A DNA stretch of 64,000 nucleotides, from the NCBI RefSeq assembly GCF_900104685.1, contig NZ_LT629755.1, forward strand, positions 868,001 through 932,000, given 5' to 3'. Origin of the DNA: Agromyces flavus. Its GTDB lineage: Bacteria; Actinomycetota; Actinomycetes; Actinomycetales; Microbacteriaceae. Both the position numbers and the translations under genes were made by a program. The notes under the pieces are model-generated. The model made no database searches and was not told the origin of the DNA. It was given only the letters and a program-made list of their open reading frames with translations. Positions 1-10,082 of the stretch are shown in pieces (within the stretch, counting starts at the first letter, position 1; the number at the start of each line of letters is the position of its first letter).

Positions 1-1
1 G

Positions 2-178
2 CAGCACGTCGCCCGCTGGTCCGTGGGCCGGGCGCTCCGCAGCCTCGGCCGCACCGACGAGGCGCTCGAGCTGCAGCGGGAGCTCGCGCGCGCGCGGCCC
101 GACGACACGTACGTCCAGGCCGAGATCGAGGCGCTCACCGCCGCGACGACGGAGGCGGAGCCTACGATCGAGCCATGA
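2..178 (+). CDS. C-terminal end of a TPR-repeat protein (5' part outside window)
   Basis: An open frame runs in from the left edge and ends at a TGA that overlaps the recG start (ATGA). The 58 visible residues include a helix pair of the tetratricopeptide type (ALRSLGRTDEALELQRELA, then ARPDDTYVQAEIEAL), which matches the TPR pattern of small, aromatic and alanine positions. TPRs are protein-interaction modules. Nothing more can be said about function because the N-terminus lies outside. The overlap suggests co-transcription with recG. Confidence 0.6.
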   Translation, partial: QHVARWSVGRALRSLGRTDEALELQRELARARPDDTYVQAEIEALTAATTEAEPTIEP

Positions 179-2361
179 CGGCCGAACGCGTGGCGGAGGG
201 GGCACTGACGCTCGACAGCCGGCTGACGACCGCGCTCGGCGGTCGGACCGCCCAGGCACTGCAGCGCGCATGGGGCTACACGACCGTGGGCGACCTGCTC
301 GCGCACTACCCCCGGAGGTACGCGACCCGCGGCGAGCTGACCGCACTCGCCGAGCTTCCGCTCGACGAGAACGTCACGATCGTCGCCGAGGTGCTCGAGG
401 TCCGCGAACGCACGATGCGCTCGCGCCGCGGATCGATCCTCGAGGCCAAGATCTCCGACGGCACCGGCATCCTCACGCTCACCTTCTTCAACCAGAAGTG
501 GCGGGCCAACGAGCTGCGGCCCGGCGTCCGCGGCATGTTCGCCGGCAAGGTCTCCGACTACCGCGGCGCCCGCCAGCTCGCTCATCCCGACTACCAGCTC
601 TTCGACGAGGCGCAGCCGGTCTCGGGTGCGGATGCCGCGGCGGTGCGCTGGGCGACCGCCCCGATCCCGATCTACCCCGCGACGGGCAGCCTGTCGAGCT
701 GGCAGGTGCAGAACGCGGTCGCGCTCATCCTCGACGGGCTCGGCCCCGTCGAGGATCCGCTGCCCGACGGCGTGCGGAGCGCACGCGGCCTGCTCACCCA
801 TCGCGAGGCGCTCGAGCTCGTGCACCGGCCCGAACGCGACGTCGACTGGAAGGCCGCACGGCGCACGCTCCGCTTCACCGAGGCCTTCGTGCTGCAGACG
901 GCGCTGCTCGAGCGACGTGCGGCGGCACGTGCGCACGAGGCGGTCCGTCGCGAGCCCGCTCCCGGCGGCCTCCTCGAGCGCTTCGAGGCGGCGCTGCCGT
1001 TCGAACTGACCGACGACCAGCACGCGGTCGGCGCCGAGATCCTCCACGACCTCGCCGAACCGGTCCCGATGAACCGGCTCGTGCAGGGCGAGGTCGGCTC
1101 GGGCAAGACCGTGGTGGCACTCCGGGCGATGCTCGTGGTCGCCGAGTCGGGCGGCCAGGCGGCGCTCCTCGCGCCGACCGAGGTGCTCGCCGCGCAGCAC
1201 CTGCGGTCGATCGTGCGCATGCTCGGTCCCGAGCTCTCCGCCGAGGTGATGCCGACGCTGGTCACCGGGCAGCTGCCCGCCGCCGACCGGCGCAAGGCGG
1301 CCCTGCGCGTGGCCGCCGGCCAGGCGCGGATCGTCGTCGGAACCCACGCGCTGCTGGGCGACACGACCTCGTTCGCCGACCTCGGGCTCATCGTCGTCGA
1401 CGAGCAGCACCGGTTCGGCGTCGAGCAGCGCGAGGCGCTCCGCCTCAAGGGCCGCCATCCGCACGTGCTCGTGCTCACGGCGACGCCGATCCCGCGCACG
1501 GTGGCGATGACCGTCTTCGGCGACCTCGACGTGTCGACCATCCGCGAGCTGCCGGCCGGCCGTGCGGGAATCCAGACGCACGTCGTGCCGCTGGCCGAGC
1601 GGCCCGCCTGGCGCGCCCGGGTGTGGGAGCGGCTCGCCGAGGAGCTCGCACAGGGTCGCCAGGGCTTCGTCGTCTGCCCGGCGATCGATGCGAAGGTCGC
1701 CGAGGAGGCCGACCCGCCCGAGGGCGAGCCGGCGCCGACCGCGGGCCCCGCGGCATCCGTCGCCTCGGTGCTCGCCGAGGTGCGGGCGAACCCGAACCTG
1801 GCCGACGCGCGCGTCGCACCGCTCCACGGCCGCATGGCCGCCGACGAGAAGGACGACGTGATGCGCTCCTTCGCGGGGCACGATCTCGACGTGCTCGTCG
1901 CGACCACGGTGATCGAGGTGGGCGTCGACGTGCCCAACGCGAGCACCATGGTCGTGGTCGACGCCGACCGGTTCGGGGTGTCGCAGTTGCACCAGCTCCG
2001 CGGGCGGGTCGGCCGGGGCAGCGTGCCCGGACTGTGCCTGCTCGTCACGGGCGCCGAGGCGGGCAGCGTCGCGCGCGAACGGCTCGACGCGGTCGCGGGC
2101 ACACTCGACGGGTTCGAGCTGGCCCGCGTCGACCTCGAGCTCCGGCAGGAGGGCGACGTGCTCGGCGCCATCCAGTCGGGCGGTCGGTCCTCCCTGAAGC
2201 TCCTCCGCGTGGCCCGTGACGGCGACCTCATCGCCGATGCGCGCGAGGCGGCCGCCGAGGTGCTGGCCGACGACCCACGGCTCGCGTCGCACTCCGCCCT
2301 CGCGGCGGCGGTCCGCCGCCGCCTCGACGACGAGGCGAGCGAGTACCTGAGCAGGGGCTGA
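175..2361 (+). CDS. recG: ATP-dependent DNA helicase RecG
   Basis: RecG is a superfamily 2 helicase that remodels stalled replication forks and Holliday junctions. The 728-residue length is normal for the family. An N-terminal OB-fold wedge region is followed by the helicase core: Walker A at about residues 305-312 (GEVGSGKT), the DEQH box at 409-412, motif [12 protein letters not shown], and the C-terminal motifs around [13 protein letters not shown] and QLRGRVGRG. The ATG overlaps the stop of the upstream TPR gene, so the two are probably translationally coupled. Family assignment is secure. Confidence 0.97.
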   Translation: MTAERVAEGALTLDSRLTTALGGRTAQALQRAWGYTTVGDLLAHYPRRYATRGELTALAELPLDENVTIVAEVLEVRERTMRSRRGSILEAKISDGTGILTLTFFNQKWRANELRPGVRGMFAGKVSDYRGARQLAHPDYQLFDEAQPVSGADAAAVRWATAPIPIYPATGSLSSWQVQNAVALILDGLGPVEDPLPDGVRSARGLLTHREALELVHRPERDVDWKAARRTLRFTEAFVLQTALLERRAAARAHEAVRREPAPGGLLERFEAALPFELTDDQHAVGAEILHDLAEPVPMNRLVQGEVGSGKTVVALRAMLVVAESGGQAALLAPTEVLAAQHLRSIVRMLGPELSAEVMPTLVTGQLPAADRRKAALRVAAGQARIVVGTHALLGDTTSFADLGLIVVDEQHRFGVEQREALRLKGRHPHVLVLTATPIPRTVAMTVFGDLDVSTIRELPAGRAGIQTHVVPLAERPAWRARVWERLAEELAQGRQGFVVCPAIDAKVAEEADPPEGEPAPTAGPAASVASVLAEVRANPNLADARVAPLHGRMAADEKDDVMRSFAGHDLDVLVATTVIEVGVDVPNASTMVVVDADRFGVSQLHQLRGRVGRGSVPGLCLLVTGAEAGSVARERLDAVAGTLDGFELARVDLELRQEGDVLGAIQSGGRSSLKLLRVARDGDLIADAREAAAEVLADDPRLASHSALAAAVRRRLDDEASEYLSRG

Positions 2362-2399
2362 GACTCTCGCCGAGCTGCTCCGAGGCGCCGCTCGCACAC

Positions 2400-2405
2400 T
2401 ACGCT
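2400..2405 (+). promoter_or_regulatory. -10 element (TACGCT) of a probably leaderless coaD transcript
   Basis: TACGCT fits the actinobacterial TANNNT -10 consensus and ends six bases before the coaD ATG. Transcription would then start at or next to the start codon. No Shine-Dalgarno sequence is visible between the two, which supports a leaderless mRNA. Confidence 0.5.
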
Positions 2406-2411
2406 GGCCGT

Positions 2412-2903
2412 ATGCAGCGGATCGCCGTCGTTCCCGGATCGTTCGACCCCGTTACGCTCGGCCACCTCGACGTGATCGAGCGGGCCGCAGGTCTGTACGA
2501 CCAGCTGCACGTCGTCGTGGTGCACAACCCCGACAAGTCCGCACTCCTGCCGATCGCCCAACGCGTCGCGCTCATCGAGCAGGCGATCGCCGACGCGCAC
2601 ATCCCGGGCGACATCGTCGTGGCGTCGTGGAGCATGGGACTGCTCGTCGACTACTGCACCGACGTCGGCGCATCGGTGCTCGTCAAGGGCATCCGCTCGC
2701 AGGTCGACGTGGGCTACGAGACCCCGATGGCCATCGTGAACCGGCACCTGGCGGGCGTCGAGACGGTGTTCCTGCTTCCCGATCCGGCGAACGCCCACGT
2801 CTCGAGTTCCCTGGTGCGCCAGGTCTCGGCGCTCGGCGGCGACGTGAGCCCGTACGTGCCGCACGCCGTCGCGGACTACCTGCAGGGGGCGATGCGACCG
2901 TGA
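2412..2903 (+). CDS. coaD: Phosphopantetheine adenylyltransferase (coenzyme A synthesis)
   Basis: CoaD transfers AMP from ATP to 4'-phosphopantetheine, the penultimate step of coenzyme A synthesis, in the cytoplasm. The protein has the usual size (163 residues). It shows the nucleotidyltransferase signature [10 protein letters not shown], with the (T/H)xGH motif at residues 15-18, and the C-terminal VSSSLVRQ that corresponds to the ISSTxxR motif. It lies 50 bases after recG and its stop overlaps the GTG of the next gene. Confidence 0.97.
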   Translation: MQRIAVVPGSFDPVTLGHLDVIERAAGLYDQLHVVVVHNPDKSALLPIAQRVALIEQAIADAHIPGDIVVASWSMGLLVDYCTDVGASVLVKGIRSQVDVGYETPMAIVNRHLAGVETVFLLPDPANAHVSSSLVRQVSALGGDVSPYVPHAVADYLQGAMRP

Positions 2904-3919
2904 GCGAGCCGATGACCGTGACCGAGGCACCGGCCATGCCTCCGATGGGCATCGCCGAGGTCGGTGAGCGTGCCGCGGCCGTCGTCCGCAACGTCGAGAC
3001 GGTCATCAGCGGCAAGCGCGACGCCGTCACGGCGGCGCTGACCGTCCTGCTCGCCGAGGGCCACCTGCTCATCGAGGACGTGCCAGGCGTGGGCAAGACG
3101 ATGCTCGCCAAGGCGCTCGCGCGCTCGGTCGACTGCACGGTCAGCCGCATCCAGTTCACGCCCGACCTGCTGCCGTCCGACGTCACGGGCGTGTCGGTCT
3201 TCGACCAGTCCTCGCGGCGGTTCGAGTTCAAGCACGGGCCCGTGTTCGCGAACATCGTGATCGGCGACGAGATCAACCGCGCGAGCCCGAAGACCCAGTC
3301 GGCGCTGCTCGAGTGCATGGAGGAGCGGCAGGTGACGGCGGACGGCACGACGTACCGGCTCGAGCAGCCGTTCACCGTCGTGGCCACGCAGAACCCGGTC
3401 GAGATGGAGGGCACGTACCCGCTGCCCGAGGCCCAGCGCGACCGGTTCATGGCGCGCATCTCGATGGGCTACCCCGCCCCGGTCGACGAGCTCGACATGC
3501 TGGCGCAGCGCGAGACCGCGAGCCCGCTCGACTCCCTGCAGCCCGTGGTGTCGCTCGACGAGCTCCGCGCGATGATCGCCGCGGTGCACCTCGTCTTCAC
3601 CTCGCAGCCCGTCAAGGAATACGCGGTCGAGCTCGCGCGCGCCACACGCGACGACCGGCAGCTGCGCCTCGGGGCGAGCCCGCGCGCGACCCTCCAGCTG
3701 ATCCGGGCCGCGAAGGCCCACGCCGCCATGCACGGCCGCGACTTCGTCCTGCCCGACGACGTCGACGCCCTGGCGGTGCCGGTGCTCGCCCACCGCCTCG
3801 TGCCGACCAGCCGCGCCGTCGGCGGCCACGATCGCGACGGCGGCCCGCTCATCGACGCCATCGTGCGTCGCGTCGTGTCCGAGACGCCCGTCCCGGTGGG
3901 CAGCGCACGGAGGGAGTGA
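2900..3919 (+). CDS. MoxR-family AAA+ ATPase
   Basis: MoxR ATPases act as chaperones that help assemble or activate partner proteins. They usually sit beside DUF58 and transglutaminase genes, as here. The GTG start at 2900 overlaps the coaD stop (GTGA) and gives 339 residues, a normal length. The longer open frame starting at 2627 would overlap coaD and is rejected. Walker A is at about residues 61-67 (VPGVGKT). Walker B with sensor residues reads [16 protein letters not shown]. The client in this cell is unknown; the DUF58 and transglutaminase neighbours are the obvious candidates. Confidence 0.93.
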   Translation: MSEPMTVTEAPAMPPMGIAEVGERAAAVVRNVETVISGKRDAVTAALTVLLAEGHLLIEDVPGVGKTMLAKALARSVDCTVSRIQFTPDLLPSDVTGVSVFDQSSRRFEFKHGPVFANIVIGDEINRASPKTQSALLECMEERQVTADGTTYRLEQPFTVVATQNPVEMEGTYPLPEAQRDRFMARISMGYPAPVDELDMLAQRETASPLDSLQPVVSLDELRAMIAAVHLVFTSQPVKEYAVELARATRDDRQLRLGASPRATLQLIRAAKAHAAMHGRDFVLPDDVDALAVPVLAHRLVPTSRAVGGHDRDGGPLIDAIVRRVVSETPVPVGSARRE

Positions 3920-3924
3920 GACCG

Positions 3925-5295
3925 ATGTCGCGGGTCCGCGCCGCACGCGCCCAGGCGCGACCGCGCCTGACGCGGCGGGGGATCGCGTTGATGGCCATCG
4001 GCGGCGCCCTGTTCGTGCTGGCGCTGTGGTTCGACCTGCGCGACATCATGCTGCTCGCCTCGGTGGGGTTGGCGATGCCGCTGGCTGCGCTGGGCTTCCT
4101 CGCACTGCGCGCGCCCCGGCTCGCGCTCACCCGGATGTTCGAGCCGCCCATCGTCGGCGCAGGCGGTTCGGTCCTCGTGCGGCTGCGCGTGCAGAACCGC
4201 AGCCGGCGAGCGTTCGACGGTGCGCACTGGCGCGACCTCGCGCACCCGGCGTTGCATCCGCCCGGTGAGGCGGTGCTTCCCGCCGTCGGTCGCCACGAGG
4301 GGATGCTGCCGACCGGTGACGACACCGTGCGGCTCGAGTACCGGCTTCGCACGCCTCGTCGCGGCGTCTTCGACGTCGGGCCGCTGAGCATCGCGGTGAG
4401 CGATCCGTTCGGACTGGCCCGCATCGATCGCATCGTGGGCACGCCGCGCGAACTCGTCGTCACCCCGCGAGTGACGCCGCTCGACACCGAGCCGGGCGTG
4501 GTGGCGAGCGTCGACGGCACGGTCAACGCGCTGCAGAAGCGCACGCATCCCAACAGCGACGAACTGATCGCCCGCGAGTACCGCTACGGCGACCCGATGC
4601 GCCGAGTGCACTGGGCGGCCACGGCCCGACGGGGCGAGCTGATGGTGCGCGACGAGGAGCAGCGCGGCGACCCCGAGGTGCGCCTGCTGCTCGATACCGC
4701 GCTCGGCGGACGCTCGCACCATCCGGTCGCCGGCGGGCACGAGCGTGTCGGCGCGACGCTCGACCCCGCGTTCGAGCTCGGCGTCGAGATCGCGGCGTCC
4801 CTCGGCGTGCACCTGCTGGCGCACGGCTTCCGCGTGCGGCTCGATCCCGTCGACGATCCCGACGTCACCACGCGCGCCATCGCCGCCGAAGCCGGCGGCT
4901 ACCGGTCGCCCGGCGGCGAGGCCGGGCTGCTCGAGGACCTGGCGCGGCTGGAGCCGCCGCGTCGGGACGCGCGCCGCGAGCACCCGCGGCAGGTCGATCC
5001 GGCGGCCGCGGCGCGCGTGGTGCGCACACGCCGCGACGCGCGAATGCCGGCGCTGGTCGTCCTGGTCGAGCCCGCGCCCGCGGCCGTCGAGTCGCTCGTG
5101 GCACTGCGGCCCGGCGTGGAGCCCGCGATCGCGTTCGTCGCCGAATCCGCCTCGACGGCCGTCGTCGAGCGCCTCGAGGAAGCGGACTGGCGCGTGGTGC
5201 GCGTGCGCCGGCCGGTCGACCTGCCTGCCGCCTGGTCGGACGCCTGGCGCTCCGCGCGCGAGGCCGCGCGCTCGGGAGGTCCCGGTGCGTCCTGA
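3925..5295 (+). CDS. DUF58 domain-containing membrane protein
   Basis: Two hydrophobic segments close to the N-terminus (about residues 20-60) anchor a large soluble portion with a DUF58 region. That region carries the diagnostic REYRYGDPMRRVHWAATA stretch near residues 215-235. DUF58 proteins are von Willebrand A-like and co-occur with MoxR ATPases; their biochemical role is unknown. The ATG follows the moxR stop by five bases. The end overlaps the transglutaminase start by 11 bases, which makes a three-gene operon likely. Confidence 0.88.
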   Translation: MSRVRAARAQARPRLTRRGIALMAIGGALFVLALWFDLRDIMLLASVGLAMPLAALGFLALRAPRLALTRMFEPPIVGAGGSVLVRLRVQNRSRRAFDGAHWRDLAHPALHPPGEAVLPAVGRHEGMLPTGDDTVRLEYRLRTPRRGVFDVGPLSIAVSDPFGLARIDRIVGTPRELVVTPRVTPLDTEPGVVASVDGTVNALQKRTHPNSDELIAREYRYGDPMRRVHWAATARRGELMVRDEEQRGDPEVRLLLDTALGGRSHHPVAGGHERVGATLDPAFELGVEIAASLGVHLLAHGFRVRLDPVDDPDVTTRAIAAEAGGYRSPGGEAGLLEDLARLEPPRRDARREHPRQVDPAAAARVVRTRRDARMPALVVLVEPAPAAVESLVALRPGVEPAIAFVAESASTAVVERLEEADWRVVRVRRPVDLPAAWSDAWRSAREAARSGGPGAS

Positions 5296-7627
5296 CCGCC
5301 TCCTCCTGACCACGCCGCAGAGCCTCGCGCTCTCGGGTGCGACCCTCCTGCTCCTGCTCGTCGCCACGACCGCCCTCGGGCCCCTCATCACCGGCAGCGG
5401 ATGGTGGTGGGCGAGTGCGATCGTCGCGGTCGCCGTGATCGGGGGCGGCGCGGGCATGCGCGCCATCCGGACCCCGCCCTCGGTCGTGCCGCCGCTCGAG
5501 GTCGCCGCATTGATCCTCGCGCTCACGCTGCTCTTCGGCGGCACGACGAGCATCGCGCTGATCATCCCCACGCCCGACACGTTCGACGCCTTCGGCGCAC
5601 TCGCCGAAGGCGCGCGCCGCACCATCGAGCAGCAGTCGGTGCCGGCCATCCCGGTGCCCGCCCTCGTGTTCGCCATCTGCGTCGGCGTCGGCGTGGTGGC
5701 GGTGCTGCTCGACCTCATCGTGCAGACGGTCCGGCTCCCGGCGCTCGCGGCAGTGCCGATCCTGGTGCCGGTGCTCGTGCCCGGCCTCTTCGTCGAGGCC
5801 GGCGCCGAGGTGGGCGCGCTCGTACTGACGGCCGCGGCCTACCTGCTCCTGCTGCGGGTCGACGTGCGCGTGCGTCGCAGCGCCGAGCTGCTCCAGGAGG
5901 ACGAGCGCGACGACGCGCCGATGGTCATCGCGCCGAAGCGCGCCCCGATCGTGTCGACGATGGGCGCATCGCTCGGCCTCGCGGCGATCGGGCTGCTCGC
6001 GGCATCCGTCATCACGGCCGCCACGCCCAGCATCTCGACGAGCTTCCTGCTCGGCAGCGGCGGACCCGGAACGCTGTTCGCGCGTGGGGTCAGCCCGTAC
6101 CTCGAGCTGGGCCGGGACCTCCGGCGTCCCGACCCCGTGCCCGCGTTCACGTACGTCTCGCCCGACGGGATCCGCCCGTACTTCACGCTGCTCACGGTGC
6201 AGCGCCTCGAGGGCGAGGTCTGGACGGCCGGTGAGCGAGCGGTCGACGGCGATCACACGCTCGACACGCTGCCGCGGCCCGACGGCCTCGCCGACGACGT
6301 CCTGGCGCCGCAGCGCACGATCTCGGTCGACACGCAGCAGGTCCGCACCGCGTGGCTGCCCCTCCCGTATCCGACCGCCGAGGTCGAGGGCGTGCGCGGA
6401 TCGTGGTTCTGGGACACCGGCTCCCTGAACGTCCGCAGCGTCGACTCCACGACGCTGGAGCAGCGCTACCAGCTGACGCACCTCGACGTGCAGCCGAGCG
6501 TCGGGCAGCTGCGCGCCGCCGGCGCACCCGACCCGAGCGCGGTCGCCGAGTCGACGCTCGAGCTGCCCGACGACCTGCCGCCGATCATCGCGCAGACCGC
6601 CCAGGAGGTGGCCGGAACCGCGCCGACGCCCTATGACGCCGCCGTCGCCATCCAGGCCTACTTGCGCGGGTCGTTCGAGTACTCCGAGGACGCCCCGGTC
6701 GCCGGCGGGTACGACGGCGGCGGGTTCGACGTCATCGCCGCGTTCCTCGAGGCGGGCGAGGGGTACTGCATCCACTTCGCGTCGACGATGGCGGTGCTCG
6801 CGCGTGAGATCGGCATCCCCTCGCGCATCTCGGTCGGCTACACCGCGGGCACCGCGACCGATGCCCGCGAGAACGGCGAGGTGGTCGTCGCCGTGGACTC
6901 GCACGACCTGCACGCCTGGCCCGAGCTGTACTTCGAGGGCGTGGGCTGGGTGCCCTTCGAGCCCACTCCCGGCCGCGGCACGGTTCCCGGATACTCGCGG
7001 CTCGGGGCGGGGGAGGACACCGAGGGCGTGGTGCCGACGGCGCCGTCGACCGGGCCCGGATCCACGGGGCGCCCCGACGGCGACCCCGACAGCGCGCTCG
7101 GCGACGACGCCGCGGCACTCGCGGCGCGCGTGGACTTCCTCCGCGGTGCCGGCGTGGTCGTGCTCGCGATCGGGCTCGTGCTGCTGCCCGCCGCGATCCG
7201 ATGGGGATTGCGCGTCGGACGACGGCGTCGCATCCGCACCGGCCCGCAACCCGCGGACGCTGCGTGGCGGGAGTTCGCGGCGACCGCCGTCGACCTCGGC
7301 CTGCCGGTCGACGACCGACGCACGGCCCGCGTGCTCACCGCCGAGCTCATGCGTCGACCGGCCTTCGCCGTGCACGGCGACCCGCCGGGCGCCGCGGCCG
7401 GTGCCGCCCTGCGGCTCCGCGACGCGGTGGAACGGGAACGCTACGGTCCCGCGACGCCCGTGGACGCGCCGGCGCGAACCGATCTCGCGCGCGACCTCGC
7501 CGTGGCGTCGGCCGCGCTGCGTGCCGACGCGCCGGCATCGCGTCGAGCGGAGGCCGTGCTGCTCCCGCGTTCGCTGCGGGCGGCGGGACGCGACGTGGTC
7601 GGCCGTGCCGTCCCGCGCGGCGCGTAG
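5285..7627 (+). CDS. Membrane-embedded transglutaminase-like protein (TgpA type)
   Basis: Start GTG at 5285 lies within the end of the DUF58 gene and gives 780 residues. Several hydrophobic helices in the first 230 residues are followed by an extracytoplasmic transglutaminase-like domain. Its likely nucleophile is Cys495 in GEGYCIHFAS and its histidine is His543 in HDLHAWPE. The third catalytic position is in WVPFEPTPG, with Glu rather than the more common Asp. A final helix near residue 620 and a DUF4129-like tail follow. Known relatives are TgpA-type proteins found with MoxR and DUF58. The substrate is unknown; a role in envelope maintenance is an inference. Confidence 0.85.
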   Translation: MRPDRLLLTTPQSLALSGATLLLLLVATTALGPLITGSGWWWASAIVAVAVIGGGAGMRAIRTPPSVVPPLEVAALILALTLLFGGTTSIALIIPTPDTFDAFGALAEGARRTIEQQSVPAIPVPALVFAICVGVGVVAVLLDLIVQTVRLPALAAVPILVPVLVPGLFVEAGAEVGALVLTAAAYLLLLRVDVRVRRSAELLQEDERDDAPMVIAPKRAPIVSTMGASLGLAAIGLLAASVITAATPSISTSFLLGSGGPGTLFARGVSPYLELGRDLRRPDPVPAFTYVSPDGIRPYFTLLTVQRLEGEVWTAGERAVDGDHTLDTLPRPDGLADDVLAPQRTISVDTQQVRTAWLPLPYPTAEVEGVRGSWFWDTGSLNVRSVDSTTLEQRYQLTHLDVQPSVGQLRAAGAPDPSAVAESTLELPDDLPPIIAQTAQEVAGTAPTPYDAAVAIQAYLRGSFEYSEDAPVAGGYDGGGFDVIAAFLEAGEGYCIHFASTMAVLAREIGIPSRISVGYTAGTATDARENGEVVVAVDSHDLHAWPELYFEGVGWVPFEPTPGRGTVPGYSRLGAGEDTEGVVPTAPSTGPGSTGRPDGDPDSALGDDAAALAARVDFLRGAGVVVLAIGLVLLPAAIRWGLRVGRRRRIRTGPQPADAAWREFAATAVDLGLPVDDRRTARVLTAELMRRPAFAVHGDPPGAAAGAALRLRDAVERERYGPATPVDAPARTDLARDLAVASAALRADAPASRRAEAVLLPRSLRAAGRDVVGRAVPRGA

Positions 7628-7630
7628 AAT
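7625..7630 (+). promoter_or_regulatory. -10 element (TAGAAT) before the DUF177-rpmF genes
   Basis: TAGAAT, close to TATAAT, overlaps the transglutaminase stop codon and ends eight bases before the GTG of the DUF177 gene. This spacing places the transcription start almost on the start codon and suggests a leaderless transcript for the DUF177-rpmF-rnc-mutM run. Confidence 0.5.
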
Positions 7631-7638
7631 CGTCGATC

Positions 7639-8202
7639 GTGGCCGTCCAGCAGACCCCCTTCCGCGTCAACGTGCGCGATCTCCTCAACAAGCCCGGCGA
7701 GATGCGCGAGGAGCGACTCGACCTGCCGGCACCCGAGCCGTTCGGCGAGGGGCTCGTCGGCGTGCGCGAGGGCTCCGAGATCGAGATCGACCTCCGGCTC
7801 GAGTCGGTGCACGAGGGCGTGCTCGTCACGGCTGACGTCGACGCGACGGCCGAGGGGGAGTGCGGCCGGTGCCTCATCGACATCGCACTGCCGGTCCGAG
7901 TCGAGTTCCAAGAGCTTTTCGCGTATCATTCTGGGGAAGCTTTCGAGTATGAGGTTCAAGACGACCACGTGGATCTTGAACCGCTCATCAGAGATGCGGT
8001 AGTGCTGGCACTGCCCTTCCAGCCGGTGTGCCGGCCGGATTGCCCAGGTCTCGACCCAGAGACCGGGCTGCGTCTGGCAGATCATCCGGAACTCGTCACC
8101 CGTGTCGAGAACGACCCCCGATGGGCTGCGCTCGCAGGGTTCAGGGCTTCCGAAGACGAGGGCGCGGATGCTGCATCCGACGCCGACCAGAAGAGAGATT
8201 GA
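7639..8202 (+). CDS. DUF177 (YceD-family) protein preceding L32
   Basis: This 187-residue protein has the DUF177 cysteine signature GECGRCLIDI in the middle and CRPDCPGLDPETG near the end. These are the two CxxC-type pairs that are typical of the family. DUF177 genes sit directly before rpmF in most bacteria. The family has been linked to 23S rRNA or large-subunit maturation in other organisms (established, but the mechanism is not settled). The GTG at 7639 is chosen because it follows a good -10 element and begins the conserved N-terminal region. The longer frame from 7201 overlaps the transglutaminase gene. Confidence 0.88.
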   Translation: MAVQQTPFRVNVRDLLNKPGEMREERLDLPAPEPFGEGLVGVREGSEIEIDLRLESVHEGVLVTADVDATAEGECGRCLIDIALPVRVEFQELFAYHSGEAFEYEVQDDHVDLEPLIRDAVVLALPFQPVCRPDCPGLDPETGLRLADHPELVTRVENDPRWAALAGFRASEDEGADAASDADQKRD

Positions 8203-8211
8203 GAGAGAGTC

Positions 8212-8415
8212 ATGGCTGTTCCCAAGCGGAAGAAGTCACGCGCCAACACCCACGCGCGCCGTTCGCAGTGGAAGGCCGAGGCCCCCACGCTCGTCAAGAC
8301 CGTCGAGAACGGCAAGGTCACCTACAGCCTCCCGCACCGCGCGCGGGTGGTCGAGGACTCGGCGGGCACCCCGCTGTTCCTCGAGTACAAGGGCCGCAAG
8401 GTCGCCGACGTCTAG
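8212..8415 (+). CDS. rpmF: 50S ribosomal protein L32
   Basis: The 67-residue basic protein begins [17 protein letters not shown], the standard L32 N-terminus. Actinobacterial L32 often lacks the zinc-binding cysteines, and none is present here. A purine-rich AGAGAGAG stretch just before the ATG can serve as the ribosome binding site. The gene is nine bases after DUF177, its usual neighbour. Confidence 0.97.
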   Translation: MAVPKRKKSRANTHARRSQWKAEAPTLVKTVENGKVTYSLPHRARVVEDSAGTPLFLEYKGRKVADV

Positions 8416-8443
8416 TCGGCCCGAGACTCCCGAACGACCGGTC

Positions 8444-9154
8444 GTGAGGCGCGCTGAGCGTACGGACACCGGGGCCGACGAGCTCGCCGAGCTGCAGCGC
8501 ACGCTGCGCGTCGAGCTCGACCCCGAACTCCTGCTCCTCGCACTCACGCACCGGTCGTTCGCGTACGAGAACGGCGGCATCCCGACCAACGAGCGCCTCG
8601 AGTTCCTCGGCGACTCGATCCTCGGCCAGGCCGTCACATTCCGGCTGTTCACCGACCACCCCGAGCTCGACGAGGGCGAGCTGGCGAAGCGCCGCGCGAG
8701 CCTCGTGTCGTCGGCCGCGCTCGCCGAGGTCGCCCGCACGATCGGGCTCGGACCCTACATCCGGCTGGGCCGGGGCGAGACGCTGACGGGCGGCGCCGAC
8801 AAGCCGTCGATCCTCGCCGACACCGTCGAGGCGATCATCGGCGCGGTCTACCTCGATCGCGGCGGCGAGGTCGCGACCGACCTCGTGCTGCGCCTGGTCA
8901 CGCCGCTCATGAAGGATCCCGAGCGCTTCGGCGCCGCGATGGACCCCAAGACGAGCCTGCAGGAGATCGCGGCGCGCCGCAGCGCCCCCGCCCCCGTGTA
9001 CGTCGTCACCGAGAGCGGGCCCGACCACAACAAGCACTTCGTCGCGACCGTGTCGGTCGGCGACCTCGTCTCCGCGTCCGGCGAGGGCTCGAGCAAGAAG
9101 CAGGCCGAGATGGCTGCAGCCCTCGAGGCGTGGACGCTCCTGAGCGACCGCTGA
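8444..9154 (+). CDS. rnc: Ribonuclease III
   Basis: RNase III cleaves double-stranded RNA in rRNA and mRNA maturation. The catalytic domain carries the signature NERLEFLGDSILG with its Glu/Asp metal ligands. A C-terminal double-stranded-RNA-binding domain ends with KKQAEMAAALEAW. The GTG at 8444 gives 236 residues, a usual length. No strong ribosome binding site is visible, so the exact start is less certain than the identity. The longer frame starting at 8102 overlaps rpmF and is not accepted. Confidence 0.93.
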   Translation: MRRAERTDTGADELAELQRTLRVELDPELLLLALTHRSFAYENGGIPTNERLEFLGDSILGQAVTFRLFTDHPELDEGELAKRRASLVSSAALAEVARTIGLGPYIRLGRGETLTGGADKPSILADTVEAIIGAVYLDRGGEVATDLVLRLVTPLMKDPERFGAAMDPKTSLQEIAARRSAPAPVYVVTESGPDHNKHFVATVSVGDLVSASGEGSSKKQAEMAAALEAWTLLSDR

Positions 9155-9155
9155 C

Positions 9156-10082
9156 GTGCCCGAGCTGCCCGAGGTCGAGGTCGTGCGGGCCGGTCTTGCG
9201 CCCGCGGTCACCGGTGCTCGCATCGCGGGGGTCGAGGTGCTCGACGCGCGCTCGTTGAAACGCCACGCGGCGGCGTCCGGCGACTTCGAGGCACGACTCA
9301 CGGGCGAGCGCATCGAGGCGGCCGTCCGCCGGGGCAAGTTCCTCTGGATGCCGCTCGCCGGCGGCGACGCACTCGTCGGCCACCTCGGCATGAGCGGACA
9401 GCTGCTGCTGCGCACGTCCGACCATCCCGGCGACGACCGGCACGCCCGCATCCGGCTGCACCTCGAGCATCCGGCGCACGGCGAGCTGCGCGTCGACTTC
9501 GTCGACCAGCGCATCTTCGGATCGATGGCGGTGGATCGCCTGCTGCCGACCGCTGACGGCGAGGTCGCGGGATTCTCCGCCGACGTCACCGGGCCCTGGG
9601 CGCGATCGATCCCGTCGCAGGTCGCGCACATCGCCCGCGACCCGTTCGACCCGGCCTTCCGCGACGATGCGTTCTCGGCCGCGGTGCGTCGTCGCACGTC
9701 GGCCGTCAAGCGCATCCTGCTCGACCAGAGCCTGGTCTCGGGCATCGGCAACATCTACGCCGACGAGGCGCTGTGGGCCGTGCGCCTGCACGGCGAGCAG
9801 CCCGGCGACACCCTCAGCGCGCGACGTGTGCGCGAACTGCTCATGGCGGTGCGGGCCGTGCTGCAGAAGGCGCTCGCCGAGGGCGGCACGAGCTTCGACG
9901 CGCAGTACGTCAACGTCAACGGCGCGTCGGGCTACTTCGCCCACTCGCTCAACGCCTACGGGCAGGCCGGCCGACCCTGCCCGCGATGCGGCACGCCGAT
10001 CGTGCGCGAGGCGTTCATGAACCGGTCGTCGCACCGCTGCCCGCGGTGTCAGCGGCTCCGGATGCCGCGCCGGGCGGCTTAG
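9156..10082 (+). CDS. mutM: Formamidopyrimidine-DNA glycosylase (Fpg/MutM)
   Basis: The enzyme excises oxidised purines such as 8-oxoguanine and nicks the abasic site. After initiator removal the protein would begin with the catalytic Pro-Glu of PELPEVEVV. The C-terminus holds the zinc finger CPRCGTPI...HRCPRCQ. Start is GTG, one base after the rnc stop. The 308-residue length is normal or slightly long. The last 68 bases overlap, in antisense, the end of the convergent acetyltransferase gene. Confidence 0.96.
   Translation: MPELPEVEVVRAGLAPAVTGARIAGVEVLDARSLKRHAAASGDFEARLTGERIEAAVRRGKFLWMPLAGGDALVGHLGMSGQLLLRTSDHPGDDRHARIRLHLEHPAHGELRVDFVDQRIFGSMAVDRLLPTADGEVAGFSADVTGPWARSIPSQVAHIARDPFDPAFRDDAFSAAVRRRTSAVKRILLDQSLVSGIGNIYADEALWAVRLHGEQPGDTLSARRVRELLMAVRAVLQKALAEGGTSFDAQYVNVNGASGYFAHSLNAYGQAGRPCPRCGTPIVREAFMNRSSHRCPRCQRLRMPRRAA

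Noticed and set aside
672..2930. Minus-strand open frame of 752 codons opposite recG and coaD
   Set aside because: A Ser/Arg-rich mirror of two secure genes, with no motif or ribosome binding site.
4865..7375. Long minus-strand open frame (836 codons) opposite the transglutaminase gene
   Set aside because: It is rich in Arg, His, Glu and Gly from mirrored GC-rich codons, has no domain signature, and lies wholly opposite a recognisable gene.
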